Shown: piece after piece, positions 38,272 to 43,391 of the stretch
Position numbering within the stretch: position 1 is the stretch's first letter
Layout: the number at the start of each line of letters is the position of its first letter
IMG/VR virus record: IMGVR_UViG_3300048996_000109
Coordinates: 1 to 43,391 of that record
DNA: 43,391 bases
Source: a virus
Reading direction: 5' to 3' (one strand)
The notes under the pieces: model-generated
The model's database searches: none
Seen by the model: the letters and a program-made list of their open reading frames with translations, nothing else
Told to the model about the DNA's origin: nothing
Position numbers and translations under genes: made by a program

Positions 38272-38804
38272 CAGGCATCCGCCTCCGCGTCGTACTCGGA
38301 GGCGACGGTGAGCGGGGTGACGATGTAGCCCGTGGTCTCCTCGTCGCCGTCGATGGTCACGGTCAGTTCCCGCGGTTCCTCGGGCTCGGACTCGTCGTCG
38401 ATCCAGTCGAAGGAGAGGGCGACGCTGCCGGGGTGTTCGTGGCTGGCGGTGGCTTCGCAGTGGGCGCGGGCGGCGGCCTCGGTGGTGTAGAGGCCGAGGG
38501 GGATGCCGCTGTCGTGCTCGGCGCGATAAATGGTCAGCGTGGCCGGGGAAGTGGACTCGCCCTCGCGGGTGTCCTTCTCGCCTAGCTCGGCCTTCGGCGT
38601 CAACGCGAAGGCGATCGGGGCCTCGTCGGCGGGACGCTGATACTCGGTGAGCCGGTCCCGCAGCCGGTTGACCTCGGCGGCGATCTCCGGGGTCAGGATG
38701 AGGCCTGCGGCGTCGAGCGCCAGCGCAATACCCGCCGGAGTCCGGTCCTTGGTCTGCGCGTCGAGGATGACGCCCGCGACACTGTTCACGGCCTTCGTGT
38801 TCAC
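38271..38804 (-). CDS. Unknown early protein
   Basis: 177 residues, ATG overlapping the previous stop (ATGA). Helical N-terminus (VAGVILDAQTKDRTPAGIAL, EIAAEVNRLRDRLTEY) followed by a beta-rich part with acidic patches (LTIYRAEHDSGIPLGLYTTE, VALSFDWIDDESEPEEPREL). It occurs in Streptomyces prophages before the RecE-like gene. No enzymatic motif seen. Confidence 0.72.
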   Translation of the reverse strand: MNTKAVNSVAGVILDAQTKDRTPAGIALALDAAGLILTPEIAAEVNRLRDRLTEYQRPADEAPIAFALTPKAELGEKDTREGESTSPATLTIYRAEHDSGIPLGLYTTEAAARAHCEATASHEHPGSVALSFDWIDDESEPEEPRELTVTIDGDEETTGYIVTPLTVASEYDAEADA

Positions 38805-39253
38805 GCGGCCACCCCGCAGGCGTCCGCCGCGGCCTCAAGCACCGCGCACGCCGACTCGGTCGTACGGCCCTCCGCATCGCCCCACGCATCCACGTGGAAC
38901 ACGAGCGCCAACTCGTCCTCCCCGTACGGGCCCTGCCCCTTCACGAGGAGCCGGTGCGCAAGCACCGCGACCGCGGCCCTCGACAGGTCCGACGTGCGGT
39001 GCGGGTCGCCGGTCGCGGCGTAGTTCAGCGCGGCCACGATCGACATGGGGCGCTCGGCGTGCGGCGTGGACAGCTCGCGGTCGAACGTGTCGGCCACGAG
39101 ATCGCCCTGGTGCAGGCCGTTCGCGGCGATGATGCGGGCCGCGGCACGGTGCACGTCACGGGCGGTCCGCGGTGGCCGGGCGGGGATGGTGATGCCGGTG
39201 ACGAGCACCGGGCGGCGATCCCCTCGCGGGAGATCAGTAGGCTTCAGGTCCAT
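38801..39253 (-). CDS. DUF6197-family protein
   Basis: 150 residues. Pattern VHRAAARIIAANGLHQGDLV, CxLL-type middle replaced by MSIVAALNYAATGDPHRTSD, then LALVFHVDAWGDAEGRTTES and CAVLEAAADACG. The A-x-x-I-x-x-x-G-x-x-QG motif and the late W-x-D and hydrophobic helix match DUF6197. Common in actinophages, function unknown. First gene of the recombination part of the operon, 93 bases after the HTH gene. Confidence 0.78.
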   Translation of the reverse strand: MDLKPTDLPRGDRRPVLVTGITIPARPPRTARDVHRAAARIIAANGLHQGDLVADTFDRELSTPHAERPMSIVAALNYAATGDPHRTSDLSRAAVAVLAHRLLVKGQGPYGEDELALVFHVDAWGDAEGRTTESACAVLEAAADACGVAA

Positions 39254-39346
39254 CGGTGACCTCGATTTCTTGTGTGGTTGAGGCGCCGTAGTCGTGGGGT
39301 CGCCGGGCCTGGCAGTCGGGCGGCCCTTCGGCGCGAGATGAGTGGG

Positions 39347-39619
39347 TTAGGAGCGGGCCGCGACGGCCTTACGCGCCAGCTCGGCGCGGGCCTCCGCCGC
39401 GTGACTGTCCTGCGACTCCAGCCACTGCTGGACCGTCGCGAGGTTGAAGCGGCGGATGCCGCCGGGCAGCCGCGCGAAGGGGCACCCCTTCTTCCGCCAC
39501 TCGTTGACCGTCCAGTTCGAGACGCCGTAGTGCGCCATCAACTGAGCGGTGGTGAGCAGGGGGGCGAGGCCGGCGGGCCTGAGGAGCTCGGTGCGCTCAG
39601 CGAGGGTCTGAGCTGGCAT
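39347..39619 (-). CDS. Excisionase-like MerR-type helix-turn-helix protein
   Basis: 90 residues. Contains the HTH_17/excisionase pattern LLTTAQLMAHYGVSNWTVNE, then WRKKGCPFARLPGGIRRFNL (about residues 20-62), the form typical of phage Xis proteins and small MerR-like regulators. A C-terminal helix is rich in Ala/Glu/Arg. It lies beside the Cro-like gene in the early leftward operon, opposite the integrase. A role as the excisionase is the simplest reading, not proven. Confidence 0.8.
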   Translation of the reverse strand: MPAQTLAERTELLRPAGLAPLLTTAQLMAHYGVSNWTVNEWRKKGCPFARLPGGIRRFNLATVQQWLESQDSHAAEARAELARKAVAARS

Positions 39620-39625
39620 GGGGGT

Positions 39626-39904
39626 TCACCTTTCTACTGTGTCAGTAGAAACTGAGGGCATGTCGAAGACGTCCTGGAGGGGTTCACCAAGGGCCGTAGC
39701 GACGAGCCATGCGGTACGCAGTCGGCACGTCTCGGCTGCGGTCTTGCCGCGGCCGGTGACCTTGACCACCGTCCCGAGACTCACACCTCGTCCACTGGCA
39801 TCTACCTCCCGAGTGCGGGCGGCAATTTCGGCCTGGCTGAGCTTTGAGCGCTTCATCGCCTCTCTGAGTGGCTTGCCCTTGCTCTTGCGGATGAGGTCAG
39901 TCAT
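39626..39904 (-). CDS. Cro-like XRE helix-turn-helix protein
   Basis: 92 residues. HTH helices in KLSQAEIAARTREVDASGRG and VSLGTVVKVTGRGKTAAETC. Leftward gene directly beside the divergent promoter region and so the natural Cro counterpart of the repressor candidate at 40146. Its last codons (V-S-T-D-T-V-E-R) coincide with the perfect operator palindrome 39631-39651, so the end of the gene doubles as a control site for the next gene. GAGG lies ~8 bases before the ATG. Confidence 0.78.
   Translation of the reverse strand: MTDLIRKSKGKPLREAMKRSKLSQAEIAARTREVDASGRGVSLGTVVKVTGRGKTAAETCRLRTAWLVATALGEPLQDVFDMPSVSTDTVER
39631..39651. promoter_or_regulatory. Operator O1, perfect TTTCTACTG palindrome
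   Basis: TTTCTACTG (39631-39639) and CAGTAGAAA (39643-39651) are exact complements around a 3-base centre TGT. It lies in the last codons of the Cro-like gene and 12 bases upstream of the excisionase-like start. The left arm and centre recur at 39959-39970. Confidence 0.8.
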
Positions 39905-39950
39905 GTGCGCCTCGTGCCTGTTGGGGACTGCGTGACACCTTGCGATGTCG

Positions 39951-39988
39951 TTGACACATTTCTACTGTGTCAGTGTTAGTGAGGTCAA
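39951..39988. promoter_or_regulatory. Divergent promoter and operator O2 of the lysogeny switch
   Basis: Rightward TTGACA (39951-39956) with a weak TGTTAG -10 at 39974-39979. Leftward TTGACC (39988-39983) with TAGAAA (39964-39959) and an 18-base spacer. Both cover TTTCTACTG-TGT-CAGTG (39959-39975), a near copy of O1 whose left half overlaps the leftward -10. A repressor here would block both directions. Confidence 0.72.
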
Positions 39989-40015
39989 GTGAGTGGCAGC
40001 ACGTTTCGGTGAGCA

Positions 40016-40045
40016 TTGGCGGGAATCGAAAGCGTGTTCTATGGT
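40016..40045 (+). promoter_or_regulatory. Rightward promoter candidate for the repressor
   Basis: TTGGCG (40016-40021), 18-base spacer, TATGGT (40040-40045). Transcripts from here would start near 40052 and have a ~95-base leader containing operator O3 before the ATG at 40146. Confidence 0.55.
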
Positions 40046-40111
40046 GGGCGCATATGCCAAGCCTGACGGCGCGTGATGGGGAGGTCGCGCGCTGCACGGC
40101 TTCGCGCCACG

Positions 40112-40139
40112 CTTCTACTTTCACTTGCAAAAGTAGAAG
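40112..40139. promoter_or_regulatory. Operator O3 / leader hairpin upstream of the repressor
   Basis: CTTCTACTTT (40112-40121) and AAAGTAGAAG (40130-40139) are perfect 10-bp complements around 8 bases. The TTCTACT half-site is shared with O1 and O2. It ends six bases before the ATG at 40146, and the ribosome site of that gene (GAAG) lies within the right arm, so an RNA hairpin could also control translation. Confidence 0.68.
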
Positions 40140-40145
40140 ATCCAC

Positions 40146-40532
40146 ATGCACTCTTACCCTGTGGACAACCAGGAGCGCACCGAAGATCTAGCGCAGCTTC
40201 TCGCTCGTCTCAAAGCGGAGTACGACGTCAACGAGACCGAGATCGCTGCCCGCATCGGCACGGCCGTCTCCACCGTCAACTCCTGGGCGAACCGCACGCG
40301 AGGCGGCAAGCGCGGCCCGAATATCGAAAAGCTGCGCGCGCTGGCCCGCGAGTTCCCCAAGTTCACCGAGGCCGAGGTCTTCAGCGCTGCGGGCCGCCAG
40401 TCCCCCGGCCCGCTCAGCCCTGACGGCGAGGAGCGCATCCTCGCCCTGTACCGGGGACTGACCGAAGAGCAGCGGCGCATGAAGGAAGTCGAGATGCGCG
40501 CCCTGAATGAGATGAACCGTACGGGGCAGTAG
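40146..40532 (+). CDS. Phage repressor candidate (HTH protein)
   Basis: 128 residues. An N-terminal XRE/Cro-CI-type helix-turn-helix spans about residues 13-55 (LAQLLARLKAEYDVNETEIA, ARIGTAVSTVNSWANRTRGG). The second half is helical (GEERILALYRGLTEEQRRMK), without a protease or LexA-type domain. It lies opposite the Cro-like gene with three related operator sites between and near them, which makes it the best candidate for the immunity repressor. The next region, 40533-40717, holds no clear gene, only an AT-rich stretch with TTGGT/ACCAA inverted words near 40618-40636. Confidence 0.8.
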   Translation: MHSYPVDNQERTEDLAQLLARLKAEYDVNETEIAARIGTAVSTVNSWANRTRGGKRGPNIEKLRALAREFPKFTEAEVFSAAGRQSPGPLSPDGEERILALYRGLTEEQRRMKEVEMRALNEMNRTGQ

Positions 40533-40717
40533 GGCAACCATCGGCTCGGCTCGCGAGTCTCTGCTAAACGGACCTGATCACTCAGCGTGAAGGTCACCTC
40601 AACAACATGTGCAACATTGGTCGATTATTTTACCAAGTGGAGGTACGGTCGATCGAAGGCCGATGCCCTCCCCCTTCGGCTCCCAGGTCCCGAATTGCCT
40701 GCGAACCGGGGGTATGC

Positions 40718-40966
40718 ATGTGTGTGCGCATTAGTCTCACTGATCCCGAATCCATTCCGGCCTTCGATGCCGATGCCAAGGTGATCAGACTCCCCCGCCA
40801 CCTGGAGCCAGCACAGACGGTCACACTCGTGCGCGCCATCCTTCGCGAACTCGTGGTCGCGCAACCGGAGTTGGGTGCAGTCTGCTGGTGCGGGGCACCT
40901 GTCGACATGATGCCCCGCGTACCTCACCAGCGGAGGAGTGAGCAGGTGGTTAAGCATGGGGCGTAA
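40718..40966 (+). CDS. Small conserved unknown protein before the integrase
   Basis: 82 residues from the ATG at 40718 with a weak GGGGG upstream. MCVRISLTDPESIPAFDADA, then RHLEPAQTVTLVRAILRELV, then LGAVCWCGAPVDMM. C-W-C-G may be a metal-binding or redox pair. Similar small proteins precede genes in many streptomycete elements. The stop overlaps the integrase start (ATG 40956) by 11 bases, so the two are probably translated together. Confidence 0.72.
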   Translation: MCVRISLTDPESIPAFDADAKVIRLPRHLEPAQTVTLVRAILRELVVAQPELGAVCWCGAPVDMMPRVPHQRRSEQVVKHGA

Positions 40967-42239
40967 GGCCTCCGAGAACCCACGCCAGATCAGGGCCAAG
41001 ACGTGCGGTTGCCACAAATGCATGGCCAAGTACCCGCCGGACGTACACGGCGAGCGGACCCGACGGCGCGACTGCATCGGCGCGTGGCAGGCCCGCTACC
41101 GCGACCCGACCGGGAAGCAGAAGGCGAAGAACTTTCCGATCGCCGACGGCGGCAAGAAGAAGGCCGAGGCGTACCTCGACGACATCCGCACCAAGGTCCG
41201 TAAGAGGACATACGGCGACCCCAAGCGCGGCGAGATCACCATGGGCCAGTGGTGGGACCTGTGGTGGGAGGCGCAGCCGGACCGCGCCGTCACCACGACC
41301 AACCGGAAACTGTCCAACTGGAACGCCCACCTCGAACCGAAGTGGGGCGAGTGGCGGCTGTGCGACCTGGAGTACATCGAGCTACAGGCGTGGATCACAC
41401 GGGAGGTGAAGGGCTACCACACCCGCAAGAAGGTCCACGAGGTGCTCAACTCCATGCTCCGCGCAGCAGTCAAGGATGGCCGGCGGATCCCGTTCAACCC
41501 GGCCGCCGACCTCGACATCGGCGAGCCGACGGTGAAGCACCCCGACGACGTCCGACCCCCGACGCGCGCTCAGGTGAAGCTGATCCTCCAGCACCTGCCG
41601 ACCTACTACCGGCCGTTGGTCGTGTTCCTCGAGCACACGGGAATGCGGTGGGGCGAAGCCACAGGCTTGCGGTGGGAGAACGTCGACCTGGAGGCGCACC
41701 ACCTCAAGGTGAAGGAAGTGCTCAGTGAGGACCACGGGCGCCTGTTCCGGAAGGACGCGCCCAAGTCCGTCGCTGGCTTCCGCACGGTGCCGGTCACGCC
41801 TGAGGCGGCCACCGCGGTGCAAGCAATGGTGGACAGGTGGCGGCCATCGAAGACAGTGACCCCCATCGGGGACGATCCGTACCAACTACACCCGGGCGAG
41901 CTCGTGTTCCGCGGCCCGCAGGGTGGCGTGCTCAGCCGGCACAACTTCCGCCGGGTGTGGGTGCCCGGGATCCAGGACGCGGGGATTGCCCGCCAGGTGA
42001 AGAACCGGGAGACGGGTCGGATGGAGTGGTGGCCGCGGGTCCACGATTTGCGGCACGTCTTCGCCACGTGGCTGAAGGAGCTGGGGATCGACGAGAAAGA
42101 CACGCAGACGGTGATGGGCCACGAGCGCGGGTCCAAGGTCACATGGATCTACCAGCACTCCCCCGAGGATGTGGCGGCCCAGGTGCGCGCTCGCATGGCG
42201 CCCGACGCCGAGGCTGTTCGAACATTGCGGGCTGTATGA
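40956..42239 (+). CDS. int: Tyrosine integrase
   Basis: 427 residues. N-terminal arm-binding region (GAWQARYRDPTGKQKAKNF) with a C-G-C-x2-C pattern near residue 17-22, a core-binding SAM-like domain (about 95-180, GQWWDLWWEAQPDR onward) and the catalytic domain. Catalytic residues: R231 (TGMRWGE), K270, H363-x-x-R366 (HDLRH), H389 (GHE) and the nucleophile Y399 (TWIYQH). I use ATG 40956; GTG at 40938 abuts its own ribosome site. The gene ends 160 bases before the tRNA-Arg-like core, placing int next to its own attachment site. Confidence 0.95.
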   Translation: MGRKASENPRQIRAKTCGCHKCMAKYPPDVHGERTRRRDCIGAWQARYRDPTGKQKAKNFPIADGGKKKAEAYLDDIRTKVRKRTYGDPKRGEITMGQWWDLWWEAQPDRAVTTTNRKLSNWNAHLEPKWGEWRLCDLEYIELQAWITREVKGYHTRKKVHEVLNSMLRAAVKDGRRIPFNPAADLDIGEPTVKHPDDVRPPTRAQVKLILQHLPTYYRPLVVFLEHTGMRWGEATGLRWENVDLEAHHLKVKEVLSEDHGRLFRKDAPKSVAGFRTVPVTPEAATAVQAMVDRWRPSKTVTPIGDDPYQLHPGELVFRGPQGGVLSRHNFRRVWVPGIQDAGIARQVKNRETGRMEWWPRVHDLRHVFATWLKELGIDEKDTQTVMGHERGSKVTWIYQHSPEDVAAQVRARMAPDAEAVRTLRAV

Positions 42240-42258
42240 GGGGCAGGCTCGATGAGAA

Positions 42259-42275
42259 TCCACATGGAATCCACA
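42259..42275 (+). repeat. Arm-type integrase site, left
   Basis: TCCACATGGAATCCACA consists of two TCCACA words 11 bases apart, the spacing of tandem integrase arm sites. A copy with a single change (G for A) stands at 42517-42533 on the other side of the core. Confidence 0.65.
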
Positions 42276-42348
42276 ACACCCCCTCACTGATGCTCACTCG
42301 GACTCACTGAAGGCCAAAGATGCAGGTCAAGCCCCTGTTGTCATGTAT

Positions 42349-42383
42349 TCACCGAACCTCATTCGGGCTCACCGAACCTCATG
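42349..42383 (+). repeat. Direct repeat beside the attachment core
   Basis: TCACCGAACCTCAT starts at 42349 and again at 42369 (20 bases apart), just upstream of the core. TCACTCGGAC (42294) and TCACTCGAAC (42559, 42970) are related words nearby. They are probably binding sites for the integrase arm domain or the excisionase. Confidence 0.6.
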
Positions 42384-42398
42384 ATCGCTTTACTTTCT

Positions 42399-42440
42399 CT
42401 CCTAAAGCGGGTGTCGCAGGTTCGAATCCTGCCGGGGGCA
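42399..42440 (+). other. attP core: 3' part of tRNA-Arg (CCT anticodon)
   Basis: The sequence reads as a tRNA from the anticodon loop CTCCTAA (42399-42405, anticodon CCT) through the 3' anticodon arm, variable loop, T-stem GCAGG/CCTGC (416-420 and 428-432 of this line), T-loop TTCGAAT, acceptor strand CGGGGGC (433-439) and discriminator A. The 5' half is missing: the bases before (ACTTT) do not pair with AGCGG. It is thus not a tRNA gene but the crossover identity block shared with a host tRNA-Arg. Confidence 0.85.
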
Positions 42441-42470
42441 CAGACCTGCTTGGCTGGTCAAAGCAGTAGA

Positions 42471-42502
42471 GAGGCCCCCCGTTTGTTCGAACGGGGGGCC
42501 TC
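42471..42502. terminator. Strong bidirectional hairpin after the core
   Basis: GAGGCCCCCCGTT (42471-42483) and AACGGGGGGCCTC (42490-42502) pair perfectly over 13 bp around TGTTCG. It shields the attachment site from transcription of the neighbouring segment. Confidence 0.75.
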
Positions 42503-42516
42503 CTTCGTGATCAAAG

Positions 42517-42533
42517 TCCACATGGAGTCCACA
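42517..42533 (+). repeat. Arm-type integrase site, right
   Basis: TCCACATGGAGTCCACA, a single-base variant of the site at 42259-42275 and in the same orientation. Its presence on the far side of the core argues that this side is phage DNA as well. Confidence 0.65.
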
Positions 42534-42699
42534 CCCCCGGACGATCATGAGGCGCGGATCACTCGAACGAGGGACTGGCGCAAGTAAGGCAGCCGCTTAG
42601 AGTCAGTGCTGACGAGGGCTGGTGCGTCTCCCCACGCGCGCCAGACACGCGCTCGTCACATCCTGCGGGGTGCGGGCGGGGAGGCCCGTCCCGCGGGCT

Positions 42700-42732
42700 A
42701 CGGCCCCCGTCGCAACAGTCGGCGGGGGCCGT
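42700..42732. terminator. Hairpin in non-coding segment
   Basis: ACGGCCCCCG (42700-42709) and CGGGGGCCGT (42723-42732) form a 10-bp stem with a 13-base loop. First of two adjacent terminators. Confidence 0.65.
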
Positions 42733-42746
42733 ACGTACAAACTAGA

Positions 42747-42776
42747 CCGCCCCACCCCTTGATCGGGGTGGGGCGG
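42747..42776. terminator. Second adjacent hairpin
   Basis: CCGCCCCACCCC (42747-42758) and GGGGTGGGGCGG (42765-42776) form a perfect 12-bp stem around TTGATC. No T-run. With the hairpin before it, it isolates the XRE gene from upstream transcription. Confidence 0.7.
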
Positions 42777-42779
42777 CTT

Positions 42780-42798
42780 GCTCTGACCAAGTCAGAGC
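42780..42798. promoter_or_regulatory. Perfect palindrome, possible operator
   Basis: GCTCTGAC (42780-42787) and GTCAGAGC (42791-42798) pair around CAA. It follows directly on the terminator pair. Either an operator or a third hairpin. Confidence 0.4.
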
Positions 42799-43028
42799 GG
42801 TGGGTGGTCGATTGAGGCGGACACGCGAACACCTCTCTTACCGCCACCCTCCCGCGACGCGTGGGGGCCGGTCGCGAGTGCGCCACCCGGGGTCTGGGGG
42901 TGGAGGTATATGCCAGATGCATGCATCAGACCGGAAGTGTCGCCGGGCGGCAACGCTGTTCAACGAGGCTCACTCGAACGTGTGCACCATTCGCACAAAA
43001 TCCCCAATGGGACCACATGATCGTTAAA
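42799..43028. other. Non-coding stretch without a supported gene
   Basis: Together with the hairpins before it, the stretch from the core (42441) to the XRE gene (43080) holds no credible gene on either strand: the open frames have no ribosome sites and poor composition. Visible are TCACTCGAAC at 42970-42979 and a short TGTGC/GCACA inverted pair near 42982-43000. The function is likely attachment-site arm and promoter DNA. Confidence 0.5.
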
Positions 43029-43046
43029 TGTAGGGTAGACCCTGCA
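43029..43046. promoter_or_regulatory. Operator overlapping the XRE promoter
   Basis: TGTAGGGT-AG-ACCCTGCA is an 8-bp inverted repeat with one mismatch. It lies between TTAAAT (43024-43029) and TACTTT (43047-43052), a plausible -35/-10 pair with 17 bases between, so it fits autoregulation. The TGTAGGG half matches the palindrome at 29311-29329. Confidence 0.6.
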
Positions 43047-43079
43047 TACTTTTGATCATGAGCCAGTGAGCGTAGACGC

Positions 43080-43313
43080 GTGCCGCGCTCCACTGAATCG
43101 CCAGACTGGGTCCTCGTCCGGCGACGGACCATCGGCGCGAAGATCCGCTCCGCCCGCGAGTACGCCAACCTCACTCAGCAGGCCGTCGCCCTGGCCATTC
43201 CTATGGACAGGGCCACCTACGCGCGCATCGAGCAAGGCCACGCATCGCCCCTCCTCGACACCCTCATCCGCATCGCCGACGCCCTCGACGTACCGCTCCG
43301 CGACCTCGTCTGA
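43080..43313 (+). CDS. Small XRE-family regulator
   Basis: 77 residues from GTG 43080. A compact Cro/CI-type helix-turn-helix fills almost the whole protein (TIGAKIRSAREYANLTQQAV, MDRATYARIEQGHASPLLDT, LIRIADALDVPLRDLV). No ribosome site precedes the GTG; a three-codon frame ATG-AGC-CAG-TGA stands at 43058-43069 just before it. The promoter carries an inverted repeat, so it is probably self-controlled. A second regulator next to the attachment site could control the accessory block or act in immunity. Confidence 0.85.
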   Translation: MPRSTESPDWVLVRRRTIGAKIRSAREYANLTQQAVALAIPMDRATYARIEQGHASPLLDTLIRIADALDVPLRDLV

Positions 43314-43321
43314 CATGGGAA

Positions 43322-43351
43322 GAGCTGCCAGCACCGCAGCGCCGGCAGCTC
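43322..43351. terminator. Bidirectional terminator at the window end
   Basis: GAGCTGCC (43322-43329) and GGCAGCTC (43344-43351) pair perfectly, with further pairing inside. It starts 9 bases after the XRE stop and lies 13 bases beyond the stop at 43364 of the minus-strand frame that continues from base 1 if the ends are joined. Confidence 0.75.
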
Positions 43352-43363
43352 CCTCTGGCAGTG

Positions 43364-43391
43364 TCAGCGGCTAGGTGCACCGTCCCGGCTG
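43364..43391 (-). CDS. Possible 3' end of the gene cut at base 1
   Basis: If base 43391 is joined to base 1, the minus-strand frame that starts at 152 continues P-S-R-D-G-A-P-S-R and stops with TGA at 43364-43366. The resulting protein has 59 residues. This holds only for a circular or circularly permuted molecule. Confidence 0.4.

Noticed and set aside
42399-42440. Functional tRNA gene
   Set aside because: Only the 3' half is present; the 5' side has no D-arm or acceptor strand and the anticodon stem does not pair.
42381-42815. Open frames right of the attachment core
   Set aside because: They run across the core and strong hairpins and have no ribosome sites.
1-43391. CRISPR array or insertion sequence
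   Set aside because: No regular repeat-spacer pattern and no transposase was seen; the only regular repeats are the six iterons and the attachment-site repeats.

Overview
The window looks like a complete, or nearly complete, temperate siphovirus genome (43.4 kb, very GC-rich) of a Streptomyces-type actinomycete host. The host assignment rests on base composition, GTG/TTG starts, a WhiB-like regulator and families typical of streptomycetes (DUF5753, DUF6879, DUF6233, DUF6197). It may be a phage genome or an excised/closed prophage rather than an integrated one. The tRNA-Arg-like attachment core at 42399-42440 has the same TCCACATGGA-TCCACA arm-type repeat on both sides. The minus-strand gene cut at base 1 also regains a stop and a terminator if the window's ends are joined.

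Layout: 43029-43391 plus 1-3160 is an accessory/regulatory segment beside the attachment site. It holds a small XRE regulator, a DUF5753 regulator, a DUF6879 protein, two related unknown proteins and small unknowns. The late genes run right to left on the minus strand from 24.4 kb to 3.2 kb: TerS, TerL, portal, a long MuF-like minor head protein, an Rmf/CrpP-like microprotein, scaffold, major capsid, head-tail connectors, major tail protein, frameshifted tail chaperone pair, 766-aa tape measure, 1106-aa tail protein, beta-helix spike, amidase endolysin, holin, a second membrane protein and a membrane-anchored collagen-like protein. The run ends at a strong terminator (3174-3207).

Plus-strand moron-like genes (18419-18604, 24558-25103) interrupt this block. 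From 25.2 to 30.6 kb lies a second accessory region with membrane or secreted small proteins and a plus-strand island of three small genes.

The early genes also run leftwards, from a divergent switch at 39.9-40.1 kb down to about 30.9 kb. They are a Cro-like HTH protein, an excisionase-like HTH protein, a RecE-like nuclease, a RecT-like annealing protein candidate, a WhiB-like protein, a replication initiator-like protein carrying six iterons inside its gene, and many small proteins. Most of these are chained by 1- to 4-base stop/start overlaps. Rightward from the switch are the repressor candidate (40146-40532), a small unknown gene and the tyrosine integrase next to the attachment site.

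The most notable signals are the in-gene iteron array, the repeated TTCTACT operators of the switch, the DUF5753/DUF6879 cargo with its shared GATTGCGAGC box, leaderless-type promoters on isolated accessory genes, and the Rmf/CrpP-like gene inside the head operon. All family names come from reading sequences; no search could be run.
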